A stretch of 55,986 nt of DNA from Candidatus Bathyanammoxibius amoris. Lineage in GTDB: Bacteria > Planctomycetota > Brocadiia > Brocadiales > Bathyanammoxibiaceae. A model generated the notes under the pieces. The model was not told the origin of the DNA. It saw only the letters and a program-made list of their open reading frames with translations, and searched no databases. The DNA lies in assembly GCA_024451685.1 (NCBI GenBank), contig JAMXCW010000015.1, positions 1-55,986 on the forward strand, written 5' to 3'. Shown in pieces: positions 1 through 8,754 of the stretch. Every line of letters starts with the position of its first letter. Within the stretch, counting starts at the first letter, position 1. The position numbers and the translations under genes were made by a program.

Positions 1-2205
1 TGCATCTCGCTCATACCCATCGTCTTAATCTCCACCCTGGGCTACATCCATGCGAGGAGGACGCTGAAGGAAGAGACACTGAACTGGCTGACGGCGGTTG
101 CGGAATCGAGAAAGGCCCAAGTCTTGGAGTTTATGGAGGTAAAGAGTAAACAGGCCGTAAATTTTGGCTCCGACGGGTTCATAAGGGATAAACTCGAGAC
201 AATCAATGGCAAGGGATTTCTTAATGACAAGGCGGTCATTGCCCTGAATAAACACCTTTCCTTGGAAAAGATGCCGCTGGACACCAATATTTTAGCGATA
301 GAAATTTTGGGCATGAACGGCACGACCGTAGCATCCACTAACGAATTGATGGTTGGGCGGGATGTGTCCGACGATGAAATATTTAAGCAGGGCATACATA
401 GGAAGTATAATGAGTCCTATATCAGTCAGCCCCACAACTCTCCCGTCCTCAAGATGAAGAGCATAGATGTTTCCATTCCTATTACGTCGAGGAGAGGCAC
501 TGATACAATAGGCGTCTTAGTCAATCACTATGATGCTTCCACTCTGAATGAGCTTACAGCCAGCCGTGCCGGGATGGGCGAGACTGGAGAGGTCGTGTTA
601 GTGCGGAGGGAAGGGGACAACATAGTATTCTTGAACTCCTTGCGCCATGCTCCCGATGCACCCTACAGCCTGTCCATACCTGTGGATTCCAGAGAGGCGA
701 AAGCTATGAGACTTGCGCTGGAGGGGGAGAGCGGGACGCTGATAGCCCCTGATTACAGGGACGTTACGGTACTGGCCGCATATCAAGACATCCCCTCCCT
801 GGGCTGGGGGCTTGTTGTGAAGATAGACGAGTCAGAGGCCTTTGCCCCGGTAAAAATGGTAGGCATCTTTGCGCTGATAGTAGGCCTGATAAGTGTCGCG
901 GCGGTTATCAGCGTGGCGTTCTTCTTTGCCGCTTCGACGTCAAGGCCCATCAGGAGATTGACTGATGTAACCCGGAGATTTGCGGGCGGTGACCTGAAAC
1001 ACAGGGCTGTGGTAAACCGTGGTGATGAGATAGGCGTTCTGGCCCGGAGTTTTAATGCAATGGCCGACACCATTGAGGGCGACATTAAAGAAATCAAGAA
1101 CGGCCACGACCACCTCAATATCATTTTAGCCAATATAGGGTGCCTGGTAAGGGTCATAGACCCTGAAACCCATAAGGTCTCTCTGCAAAACGACCCGTTT
1201 TGGGAGCTCTGTCCCGACGGACTCAAACACCCCTGTTACACCTTTTGGGGGAGAGAAAGCGAGTGCGAGCGCTGTGTCTGCCGTGAGGCCGTTAAGGATA
1301 ACGCCCATCGCCATAAGGAGGAGCTGACACCGGACGGGAAGATCTATGAGGTCCATGCCTTCCCCCTCCCTAATCCCGATGGCAGCGTAACAAGGGCTAT
1401 AGAGGTTATCAGGGACGTTACAGCCAGGAGGAAGATGGAGGCCGATCTTGAGGAAACGAGGATGCAGGTACTTCAGGCCCAGAAGATGTCAGCCATCGGA
1501 AGCCTCTCAAGCGGCGTGGCCCATTCTATAAACAATCCCCTCTCCGGGATAAACATGTTCTCCGACCTCCTCCTGAAGAAAACAGAGGAGATTAAAGACT
1601 CGGCCCTCCACAAGGAATTCAAGGACGGTCTCACGGAGATAAGAGAGGCCGCCAGACGCTGTAGCAATGTGACGAAAGACCTGCTGCGCATATCAAGGAT
1701 GCCGAAACCGGCGAAAGAACCCGTTTACATCAACGAAATCCTGCAACATACCCTTGGCGTGTTTGTGCCTCAATTAAAATTATTGAAGATAAAGCTCGTA
1801 GAAAAGTTATCTCCGACTATTCCCCATGTCCTGGGGAGTAGCAACCAGTTAGAGACGGTGTTTATGAACATCATATCAAATGGCGTAGACGCCATGCCGG
1901 AGGGCGGGACATTGACCATTAAAAGTCGATACGTCCCAAAGGAGGAAAAGGTCCAGGTAAGTATAACGGATACCGGCAGTGGGATTACTAAACAAGACTT
2001 GCAGTATGTAATGAACCCGTATTTCACCACCAAGCCCCCGGGGAAGGGGACCGGCATCGGGCTGTCCTCTGCCCAGTTAACGATACAGTCCCACCGGGGC
2101 ACGATAGAGATAGAGTCGGAAGTGGGCAAGGGTACAACGGTGAAAGTGACACTGCCTATCACCAAGCCGCCCCCCTCTGTACAGGGAGGCCCTGCGACAC
2201 TCTAA
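1..2205 (+). CDS. Sensor histidine kinase (Cache-HAMP-PAS-HisKA-HATPase), 5' truncated
   Basis: The frame is open from the first base, so the true N terminus, including the first membrane helix, lies outside the window; a hydrophobic stretch is visible at once. Counting from the first visible codon, a Cache-like extracytoplasmic sensor fills about residues 20-285, followed by a membrane helix (about 288-310), a HAMP linker and a PAS domain. The PAS carries several cysteines (pattern C..C then CERC), common in PAS domains of environmental kinases. The phospho-acceptor is His508 in GVAHSINNPL. The N box (NIISNGVDAM), DTGSGI, the GKGTGIGLS lid region and a final GKGTT complete a normal HATPase domain. 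It is probably a membrane sensor for a small ligand. The c-di-GMP response regulator downstream on the same strand is a plausible partner (inference). Confidence 0.93.
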   Translation, partial: CISLIPIVLISTLGYIHARRTLKEETLNWLTAVAESRKAQVLEFMEVKSKQAVNFGSDGFIRDKLETINGKGFLNDKAVIALNKHLSLEKMPLDTNILAIEILGMNGTTVASTNELMVGRDVSDDEIFKQGIHRKYNESYISQPHNSPVLKMKSIDVSIPITSRRGTDTIGVLVNHYDASTLNELTASRAGMGETGEVVLVRREGDNIVFLNSLRHAPDAPYSLSIPVDSREAKAMRLALEGESGTLIAPDYRDVTVLAAYQDIPSLGWGLVVKIDESEAFAPVKMVGIFALIVGLISVAAVISVAFFFAASTSRPIRRLTDVTRRFAGGDLKHRAVVNRGDEIGVLARSFNAMADTIEGDIKEIKNGHDHLNIILANIGCLVRVIDPETHKVSLQNDPFWELCPDGLKHPCYTFWGRESECERCVCREAVKDNAHRHKEELTPDGKIYEVHAFPLPNPDGSVTRAIEVIRDVTARRKMEADLEETRMQVLQAQKMSAIGSLSSGVAHSINNPLSGINMFSDLLLKKTEEIKDSALHKEFKDGLTEIREAARRCSNVTKDLLRISRMPKPAKEPVYINEILQHTLGVFVPQLKLLKIKLVEKLSPTIPHVLGSSNQLETVFMNIISNGVDAMPEGGTLTIKSRYVPKEEKVQVSITDTGSGITKQDLQYVMNPYFTTKPPGKGTGIGLSSAQLTIQSHRGTIEIESEVGKGTTVKVTLPITKPPPSVQGGPATL

Positions 2206-2613
2206 ATTTTTTTGCAGTGGCAGGGCTTTGCTCTGCTCAAATGTAGGGCCATGTGCGCCTCCGGCGCAGGTGGGGGTGAACAGACGGTCGATGAGCGTCA
2301 ACGAAGTAAACTTCGTTACAAAAGGGTCACAGGTTGGACTCGGAAGCCGCGCGGTAATTAGCTTGACGGACTTGAACTGAGGAGGTAAATTTAAGTTGTT
2401 GGGTACGTTGGCATTCTTCCAGGGTTTTTGGCGGCATGTCCTTATGAGAGTTCTGGAAAACGCACGAAACTGTCACTGCGAGGAACGGAAATGGCGAAGT
2501 CACGCCAGAGGCTGAAAAACCCGTCAGTTAGTTTGGAGGGGAGATCGCAATGATAATGCGCAACGTTACTTTGCAGTTTTCAGACATCTTTTTGTATATG
2601 GAGGTGCAGTTAT
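2206..2613. other. Intergenic region with palindromic repeat
   Basis: This 408-base spacer has no convincing gene. It holds a perfect inverted repeat at 2299-2317 (CAACGAAGTAAACTTCGTT) that recurs at 15214-15232. It also contains fragments of the dispersed CTGC(C)GCTACAAT-type repeat near 2217-2250. A GGAGG-type ribosome site at 2600-2604 belongs to the next gene. Confidence 0.6.
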
Positions 2614-4680
2614 ATGGTTGCTGAGAAGGTACTCATTATAGACGATGAGGAATCCATCCAGAAAGCCCTCTCACTTGTATTGAAGGGGGAGGGGTACAAT
2701 GTCAGCGTAAGCGGGACGGGCAACGGGGGCCTGGAGAAACTCGCCAATGAAAAATTCGACGCCGTCTTCCTCGATTATAAATTGCTGGACACTGACGGCC
2801 TGAATGTGGCCAAGACTATACGAAATACAGACTCACAGGTCGCCATAATCTTTATAACCGCATACTCTTCTATAGACACGGCCCTTACCGTAATGAAGCT
2901 GGGGGCCTTTGACTTTCTGGAGAAACCGCTTCAAAAGGATAACACCCTTGCCTCCCTGAGACGGGCCCTGCTGACCAAAAAGTTTCTTGAGAAGGGCAAA
3001 CATGCGTTGGAAAGGCCCAATATCCTTGTTGTGGACGACGAACACGTGGTACGTCTGGGACTGGAAGAGAGCCTAAAGGGTGCGGGCTATTACTGTAAGA
3101 GCTGCAGCAGCGGATACGAGGCCGTAAGGAAGGTTGAAGAGGAGTTATTTAATATCATCATAGTGGACCTTAAACTCGGGGATATGGAGGGTACCGAGCT
3201 TGTACGGAGGGTACGGGAACATTTCCCCGAGATGATGGCCATAGTTATGACGGGCATGCCCAGCATAGACAGTGCAGTCATGGCCATGAAGTCCGGCAGT
3301 TTTGATTATATAACAAAACCCTTGGATACCGAAGACGTAATCGGCAGGATAAAACTGGGGTGGGAGAAGTACAGGCAGGGCTTCCTGCTCAAACAGCTCC
3401 TCCACAACCTGCAGGCGGCAAACCTGGAGCTGGAAAAGGCAAACCAAAAGCTGAACGCACTCTCAGTAACGGACGGACTGACTTTACTGTACAACCACCG
3501 CTACATACTAGACACCCTGGAGATAGAGTACCAGAAGGCGCGGAGATTCCAAAAACCCCTGTCTTTGATTATGCTGGATCTAGACCACTTCAAGACGATA
3601 AACGACACATACGGTCATCAAGGTGGTGATAAAGTGCTTGTGAAGTTTGGCTCGTTCCTTAAGGAGCATCTGCGGACCATAGACATAGTGGGCAGATACG
3701 GCGGTGAGGAATTCTGTGCCATACTGCCAGAGACCGATACGGCCGGGGCCGTAGTAATCGCAGAAAAGCTGCGTCAGGCCGTCAGCGAAAGAACCTTTGT
3801 CCTGGATAATGAGATAAAAGTCCATGTCACTGCAAGTTTTGGTGTAAGCTGTATACAGGATGCGGGTGTTGACTGTGTTGATACCTTACTCGGTCATGCC
3901 GACAGCGCACTCTATGAGGCAAAATTGAGGGGCAGAAACCGGGTGGTCTGCTGGGCTGAGATCCACAAAAAGCCGGAAGCTCCCGCCAGTCAGGTCGCAA
4001 AAACAGCCGTCGCGGATTATGAACGCTATGCGTCAAGTACGGCAAAAGACCTGAAGAGCAGCTACGTACAATCCGTCAAGGCCCTAGTTAATGCCCTTGA
4101 AGCCAAGGACGGGTACACTGCCACACACTCATACCTGGTGTCCTACTATGCCGGCGCGGTCGCAAGACACCAGAAACTCTCTGATGAGGAGGTAGACGTC
4201 ATTGCTACGGCGGGTCTGCTGCATGACATTGGAAAGATAGGAATCCCGGACGGGTTATTGAAAAAAGAAGGTGCGCTTACTAAAGAGGAAACGGCCGTTG
4301 TAAGAAAACATCCAGAGGCGGGGGCAAAAATACTCGGCCCGATGGGCTTCCTGCAGAGGGAGCTGGAACTGATCCATTTCCATCAAGAACGGTGGGACGG
4401 CCTCGGTTATCCCTACGGGATTAAAGAAAATAATATTCCATTTGGGGCGAGACTGCTGGCCATATGCGATGCATTCGAGGCAATGACCTCTGAAAGGCCC
4501 TATCGAAAGAAGCCGCTTACTGCAAGGGAAGCCCTGGAAGAGATTGAGAGGATAGGCGGTAAGCAAATAGACCCAACCCTTGTGGCACCCTTCGTGAAAG
4601 GTATAAAGGAACTGCTGTCAAAAGAAAAGAAGATATATCTAAAAGACCTTAACAAGACTGTGCTCCTGCCGCAATTGTAG
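2614..4680 (+). CDS. REC-REC-GGDEF-HD-GYP response regulator (c-di-GMP synthesis and hydrolysis)
   Basis: The 688-residue protein has two receiver domains with phospho-acceptor aspartates at Asp54 and Asp185. A short helical linker and a GGDEF domain follow (GGEEF at 363-367). An RTID motif five residues before GGEEF is a canonical product-inhibition I-site. A C-terminal HD-GYP domain has HD at 537-538 and GYP at 598-600, with HQERWDGLGYP intact. Catalytic residues of both the diguanylate cyclase and the phosphodiesterase look complete, so it may switch between making and degrading cyclic di-GMP. No DNA-binding domain is present. The ATG follows an AGGAGG-like site with 9-base spacing. The kinase upstream probably feeds one or both receivers (inference). 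Confidence 0.95.
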   Translation: MVAEKVLIIDDEESIQKALSLVLKGEGYNVSVSGTGNGGLEKLANEKFDAVFLDYKLLDTDGLNVAKTIRNTDSQVAIIFITAYSSIDTALTVMKLGAFDFLEKPLQKDNTLASLRRALLTKKFLEKGKHALERPNILVVDDEHVVRLGLEESLKGAGYYCKSCSSGYEAVRKVEEELFNIIIVDLKLGDMEGTELVRRVREHFPEMMAIVMTGMPSIDSAVMAMKSGSFDYITKPLDTEDVIGRIKLGWEKYRQGFLLKQLLHNLQAANLELEKANQKLNALSVTDGLTLLYNHRYILDTLEIEYQKARRFQKPLSLIMLDLDHFKTINDTYGHQGGDKVLVKFGSFLKEHLRTIDIVGRYGGEEFCAILPETDTAGAVVIAEKLRQAVSERTFVLDNEIKVHVTASFGVSCIQDAGVDCVDTLLGHADSALYEAKLRGRNRVVCWAEIHKKPEAPASQVAKTAVADYERYASSTAKDLKSSYVQSVKALVNALEAKDGYTATHSYLVSYYAGAVARHQKLSDEEVDVIATAGLLHDIGKIGIPDGLLKKEGALTKEETAVVRKHPEAGAKILGPMGFLQRELELIHFHQERWDGLGYPYGIKENNIPFGARLLAICDAFEAMTSERPYRKKPLTAREALEEIERIGGKQIDPTLVAPFVKGIKELLSKEKKIYLKDLNKTVLLPQL

Positions 4681-5127
4681 GACACGTTGTAAGATAGTGA
4701 ATCCACTTTACCCCGTTATCCTTCTGCCCGCAATCCCCGCCCATTAAGAACGAGTAGCAATCCGTTCCATGTGTAAAATACCTCAACGCTAACGTGTAGG
4801 GTAGGGGCAGGCCCCTGTGCCTGCCCAAATGTCTGCCGTAGGGACAGGCCACGCAAGAGGCGGATAAAATCTGCTGCGACAGTCTTAAGCAGAGTAAACT
4901 CTGCCGCTACAATCTTGAGACTATGTAGTGGTCGAGCCTTCGGCCTCGAGGTCCTCAGCCCGAAGGCTTGCTCGACTTTATGGTCAATCTATGCAAGACA
5001 TTCCGGGGGAGGGTAAAAAGAGATTGTAGTTGAGACTGCGACTCAGTCGTATCTACTGGTATCTGCGGTTTACTATGTGTGTGTATTTCAGTTAACAATC
5101 GGGCCTCAGGGCCGGAACGCGGCGTAA
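4681..5127. other. Repeat-rich intergenic region
   Basis: The 447-base spacer between convergent genes has no gene. From 4797 it contains a run of palindromic repeats: a GGGGCAGGCCCCTGTGCCTGCCC-type element near 4806, a GCAGAGTAAACTCTGC hairpin followed by CGCTACAATCTT at 4889-4916, and the 46-base palindrome at 4931-4976. Related copies occur at 15.2, 15.8 and 44.5 kb. They could act as bidirectional transcription stops between the convergent genes (inference). Confidence 0.7.
4931..4976. repeat. 46-bp palindromic repeat, copy 1
   Basis: Long hairpin with arms GTCGAGCCTTCGGCC and GGCTTGCTCGAC. Its reverse complement matches 15836-15881 with two mismatches over 46 bases. The size, the palindromic form and the intergenic location are those of a REP/MITE-like repeat. 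Confidence 0.85.
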
Positions 5128-7110
5128 CTACTTGTCAACTGCGTCGTTGAGTTCCTTCAGAAGGCTTCCCAGGTCGGTGCTGTGGATGCTTACGGCAGTG
5201 CCTATGTTAACTGTACGTGCCAGTGTATTTAAGAGCATGGGGTTCCTTAGCTGTTTAAAGCCCCGGTTTACCAGGACGTCGAGCGTCTTCGGATGTTGTT
5301 TCACCAGCTGGTAAACGTTTGTTTCGGGAGTTACCACGGTAATTTTCTCTCCCGCATCTTGTTGAGTTTCCTTGACAGGTTTCTGGCCAACTGTCTTCCA
5401 GATGTTGTAGCCGAAGAGACACAGCGCGCCCCATTCCAAGAAGCCGCTTATGCCCATAGGGAGGTAGAGGGCGGTCATGTTGTAATCCGCAGCCAGCGGT
5501 TGACACGTAACGCGCAGGACGGTACCCGTGTTTATCAAGACAAAACTCCAGAACAGGGCCCTGTAGCTATAGAGCTGCACTCCTATGCTCATGGGAATCA
5601 TCTTGGAGGCGCAGCCCAATATCATCATGGTTATAAACCCTACGAATATGGCGTGCCGGTAGGCGCCAAACAGGGCGTACGGCACCGCTGCACCGGTGTA
5701 GAATTGGTGTAAATTGAAGTACAGCAGCGCGAGTTCCGCCACAATGAACCAGAACAGGGCGGCCTTTATGAACTTCCGAAAGTCCTTTCTCGGCACACCG
5801 GATTCTATTTCTCCTATGCGGTGCAGTCTGAGGTTATAAAAGAAGAGCAGGACCGCCAGCGACTCCAGAAACCCTGCCACAAGAGACGTTGTCTTGAAGA
5901 GGGGGTACGTTTCCATAAAGAGCAGACTCAGAACCCTGAGCAGGATTGAGGCGTTTAGCAGCAGGAATGCGTAGAGGTTTATGTCTTTTTTGGGTTCCTT
6001 TATACCCAGGAATATGGGTAGGGTCTTGGTCAGGATTCCCAGTATTACCATACAGGCGAAACCCATTATCTGCATATGTAGCATGGGCTGTTCTACCCGG
6101 GGCGGGATGGTATCCAGCCCGTTATAGGCCATGTATACCAGGGTCCCAGTGAAAATCAGTGCCTGTACCAAAAACCAGGCGTATCCCGCAAAGAAATATG
6201 CCTCGTAGACCTCAAACTTTCTGGTGGTATTGGAACGGTATGTCTTGACCATGAGATAGATAAAAAGGCATATTGCCAATAACTCCATAAGACTTCCGGC
6301 TATGGCCATGACCCAGAACGGTGTATAGTTTCCCATAAGTAGCAGATGCCTGGACACGAAGACCAGTACTATGCCGATTGTCATTGGTATAAGCGTTTTC
6401 CCGGCGATAAAGACGTTATACAGCGGCGTGCCCCAAAATCTGGGCAGCGCAAAGTAGGATATCCCCATGATAAAGAGTCCCACCCACCCGTAGACCTGTG
6501 TGTGGCCGTGAGCCTCCAGCATGGCCCTGGGCACCCCCGAAAGGGTGCCGCTCATGGCAAAATAGAACAGGAAGCCCGCACCGTACAAGCATCCTGTGGT
6601 TAGCGCAAACAGGATGGACACCTTCAAGAAGCCTATGTGGATGTCTTCCGGCCGGGGAACGGCGCCACCCTTCAAGGCGGTGGCATCTGAACCTTCCAGG
6701 GCCTCGTTAAGCTCGTCAACCAGCTTATCCGATGACAGGTGGAGACCCAGGGCGAAGAAAGACATCTTTTCGTCAGGCCAGTGCTCCTCTGCCAGTTCCA
6801 AGATTTTGTACGTGTTGAAGACGGCCCTCGTCTCGGGGTAACGGGTGGTGACCAGCCTGAAGCTCATGTTCTGGTGTATCTTTCTGCCGGGTGTAACTCC
6901 AGCGGCTTCAACGCCCGCGGCAGGGGATGCAATGGCGGCGTTCAGCTCCCGTAAGAACGCCTCCAGATCCGCTCCATCTTTAGCGGCTAGAGTCTCCAGG
7001 TCGCTGTCCAAATCCCTGAAAGGATAGAGGTGGAACTTGTGGAATACCTTTGCTGCGGCAGGATATTCCTTCAGTATGTCCAGTACCTTGCTGTTTTTTG
7101 CAGCCCTCAC
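5128..7110 (-). CDS. nnrS: NnrS-family heme-copper membrane protein with DUF1858-like domains at both ends
   Basis: The 660-residue protein starts at GTG with GAGGA nine bases upstream. Residues 1-60 and about 75-140 look like two DUF1858/ScdA_N-like helical domains. About 165-570 is the polytopic NnrS domain (roughly 12 helices) with the family signatures HGHTQVYGWVGLF and RHAIFVGFITMMILG followed by ASKMIP. Residues 590-655 form a third DUF1858-like domain (VYQLVKQHPKTLDVLVNRGF). NnrS proteins bind heme and copper and protect against nitrosative stress in denitrifiers; the precise reaction is uncertain. A typical NnrS is about 400 residues, so the flanking domains are an unusual fusion. It stands alone, convergent with the c-di-GMP regulator. 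Confidence 0.9.
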   Translation of the reverse strand: MRAAKNSKVLDILKEYPAAAKVFHKFHLYPFRDLDSDLETLAAKDGADLEAFLRELNAAIASPAAGVEAAGVTPGRKIHQNMSFRLVTTRYPETRAVFNTYKILELAEEHWPDEKMSFFALGLHLSSDKLVDELNEALEGSDATALKGGAVPRPEDIHIGFLKVSILFALTTGCLYGAGFLFYFAMSGTLSGVPRAMLEAHGHTQVYGWVGLFIMGISYFALPRFWGTPLYNVFIAGKTLIPMTIGIVLVFVSRHLLLMGNYTPFWVMAIAGSLMELLAICLFIYLMVKTYRSNTTRKFEVYEAYFFAGYAWFLVQALIFTGTLVYMAYNGLDTIPPRVEQPMLHMQIMGFACMVILGILTKTLPIFLGIKEPKKDINLYAFLLLNASILLRVLSLLFMETYPLFKTTSLVAGFLESLAVLLFFYNLRLHRIGEIESGVPRKDFRKFIKAALFWFIVAELALLYFNLHQFYTGAAVPYALFGAYRHAIFVGFITMMILGCASKMIPMSIGVQLYSYRALFWSFVLINTGTVLRVTCQPLAADYNMTALYLPMGISGFLEWGALCLFGYNIWKTVGQKPVKETQQDAGEKITVVTPETNVYQLVKQHPKTLDVLVNRGFKQLRNPMLLNTLARTVNIGTAVSIHSTDLGSLLKELNDAVDK

Positions 7111-7705
7111 GCTAGCAGTTCCTCAAGTTAAATTCTGCAGGAGAAGAAGTTAAATGTATAAATAGTAAGTGGAGGGTAAAAAAAATAATAGCACAGAGGA
7201 AGCAGGTAAGTCAATCAGTTATTTCCGCACAAAGGCTTTCGCCGGCGGCCTCGCTCCGCCTCAGGCGGATTGGGCGAGCCCTCAGAATGACAATTCTGGG
7301 GACTTTTTCAGAGGTCTCAATATGTTTATATAGTATTTTAAATACTATTTATATGCTGTGGCTTTTGCCCTGAAATGTTACATACTTTCAATATTTAAGT
7401 TCCTCATTTGAAGTGTCTCTGAAGAGAATGAAATGATGACCGGTCGCATGACACGAAAATATTTCGTTCCAATTTTGGCGTTGCGGTGTCATATGGAAAA
7501 TATTTGGTGTTCATTTTCAGATGCAGTTACGTAGAATGGCTTTGGATGCGGGGGGTTAATTAGCGTAAGGGCTGAGTGGACAATAGGATAAATGGCTCAC
7601 CAAAAAGATGCGTGTAAAAGTGATTATTTGGCACGCGAAATGCAGTTTTTACTGGATGACTGTTGCGAATTTAGAAATGTTTCTGGTGGAAGAAGGAGCC
7701 CTACA
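7111..7705. other. AT-rich intergenic region with inverted repeats
   Basis: This is the upstream region of nnrS (leftward) and of the small plus-strand genes. It contains a near-perfect palindrome at 7330-7348 (arms ATAGTATTT and AAATACTAT, one central base). ATGACAC and GTGTCAT half-sites lie about 35 bases apart near 7450-7494. A degraded CTCAGAATGACA-type repeat lies near 7250-7295. An open frame begins at 7592, but the well-placed ribosome site favours a start at 7706. No -35/-10 pair could be assigned with confidence. Confidence 0.5.
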
Positions 7706-7936
7706 ATGAAACGCACTATGAAATTTGACTATGGCTTAAGGGCGCGGTTCAGGTCGAGCAAAGGGGTTAGGGCCTGTCTGATGTGTGGCAGGGTGTTCAG
7801 GAGTGATGGGCCGCACAATCGCAGGTGCCCCCGTTGCAATTATCTGCTGGAGCACGCCCGGGAAGGCACATATTATGAGCCGAGGGTTTATTCGGCCATG
7901 GGCGCTCGGGGGGTTGAGGTATTGGACGTCACCTAG
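7706..7936 (+). CDS. Small zinc-ribbon protein of unknown function
   Basis: The 76-residue protein begins MKRTMKFDYG. This start is chosen because AAGGAG lies eight bases upstream; an in-frame ATG at 7592 has no good ribosome site. CLMCG followed about 15 residues later by CPRC is a typical four-cysteine zinc ribbon. The remainder is basic and may bind nucleic acid (inference). It is the first of three small plus-strand genes next to the left edge of the phage element and may belong to that element or to the host. Confidence 0.65.
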   Translation: MKRTMKFDYGLRARFRSSKGVRACLMCGRVFRSDGPHNRRCPRCNYLLEHAREGTYYEPRVYSAMGARGVEVLDVT

Positions 7937-8032
7937 ATATCGATTGGTGAGTCTGGTAAAATCCCTCGCGAAGGCGGTCCGTATCCAAATCGTTACACCT
8001 TGTATCATTTAAAAAGTGTGGAGGGGTGTAAA

Positions 8033-8188
8033 ATGTTCAAAAAGAACGTGAGGTCTTTTAACGAGACGGTATTATTGCAGCCCGGTAGAGACGTGAGGAG
8101 ACCGAAGGGGAGCCGAAAGGCGCTTAAGATAGCGGCCAGCGTTGGTGCCAGTGCCGGTACGGTCGTCCTCGCCTTCGTGAGGACCTAG
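8033..8188 (+). CDS. Small basic protein, unknown
   Basis: The 51-residue ORF starts MFKKNVRSFNETVLLQ, with GGAGGGG upstream of the ATG. The middle is strongly basic (RDVRRPKGSRKALK), and the last 20 residues are Ala/Gly/Val-rich and mildly hydrophobic (IAASVGASAGTVVLAFV). No family is recognised. The ribosome site and the array with the neighbouring small genes support it as real. Confidence 0.5.
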   Translation: MFKKNVRSFNETVLLQPGRDVRRPKGSRKALKIAASVGASAGTVVLAFVRT

Positions 8189-8253
8189 ATCATGGCCATA
8201 TTGACTATTTTGCGCCCTGGTCACACGGATGTGGATAGAAAAGGGGTGGTGTT

Positions 8254-8436
8254 GTGGGTACCAAGCTTATTGACAGTAAACGACGCTTTGCAGAAATAGA
8301 CGTATACCCCCTTACGTTTGAGCCTGAAATGGCGTGGGGGAAGTGCTTTGAGAAGGAAGAGGTGGATAAGGCAAAGGTTGGGGCCGCGTCGAGACGGCAG
8401 CGATATTTGCTCACCAAGAACAGGGGAGGCGGCTAG
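8254..8436 (+). CDS. Small hypothetical protein
   Basis: The 60-residue ORF starts at GTG (MGTKLIDSKRRFAEID) with AAGGGG seven bases upstream. It is basic and soluble, with no recognised motif. It is the third of the plus-strand array and the last gene before the structured non-coding stretch at the left end of the phage element. Confidence 0.5.
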   Translation: MGTKLIDSKRRFAEIDVYPLTFEPEMAWGKCFEKEEVDKAKVGAASRRQRYLLTKNRGGG

Positions 8437-8754
8437 GAGTTAAAAGCTGGTCCTCCATCTCCATTCCGGAGTGCATGAATTGGTTAGTTCCCGTAACTGC
8501 CTTTCACAGAGGATAATTTGACATCTGTGACCCCCAGCAGTTTCAGGTGACAAAATCCTCTGTGGAAAGGCATGACTGAATATCTGAGCCAGAGGATGCG
8601 TTTTTTACTGTCCCGTTGACATAGATAAGGCGGGACCACATTATACACTCCTGCCCCTGCCAGTATGTCGGTTAGCCCCCGTTGTTCCCTCCTCTTAACA
8701 GGGGAGGAAACGTCCTTTTGTGGGGTCATCCTCCGGGCCCCACATCCGTTATGC
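8437..8754. other. Structured non-coding stretch between host-side small genes and phage element
   Basis: No credible gene is visible. Several hairpins follow one another: the long stem at 8499-8571, GTCCCG/CGGGAC at 8610-8636, a CCTC(C)/GGGAGG stem near 8687-8706, and GTGGGG/CCCCAC near 8719-8744. It lies between the plus-strand array and the 3' end of the leftward phage operon, so some stems may end transcription from either side, but none has a clean T-run. Confidence 0.5.
8499..8571. repeat. Long inverted repeat / hairpin
   Basis: Arms 8499-8520 (starting GCCTTTCACAGAGGAT) and 8551-8571 (ending ATCCTCTGTGGAAAGGC) pair over about 20 bases with one single-base insertion and one small internal mismatch. 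The 30-base loop can pair further (CATCTG with CAGGTG). No T-run follows, so it is not an ordinary terminator. Confidence 0.7.

Noticed and set aside
7592-7705. Upstream extension of the zinc-ribbon ORF
   Set aside because: No good ribosome site at 7592, while AAGGAG precedes the ATG at 7706.
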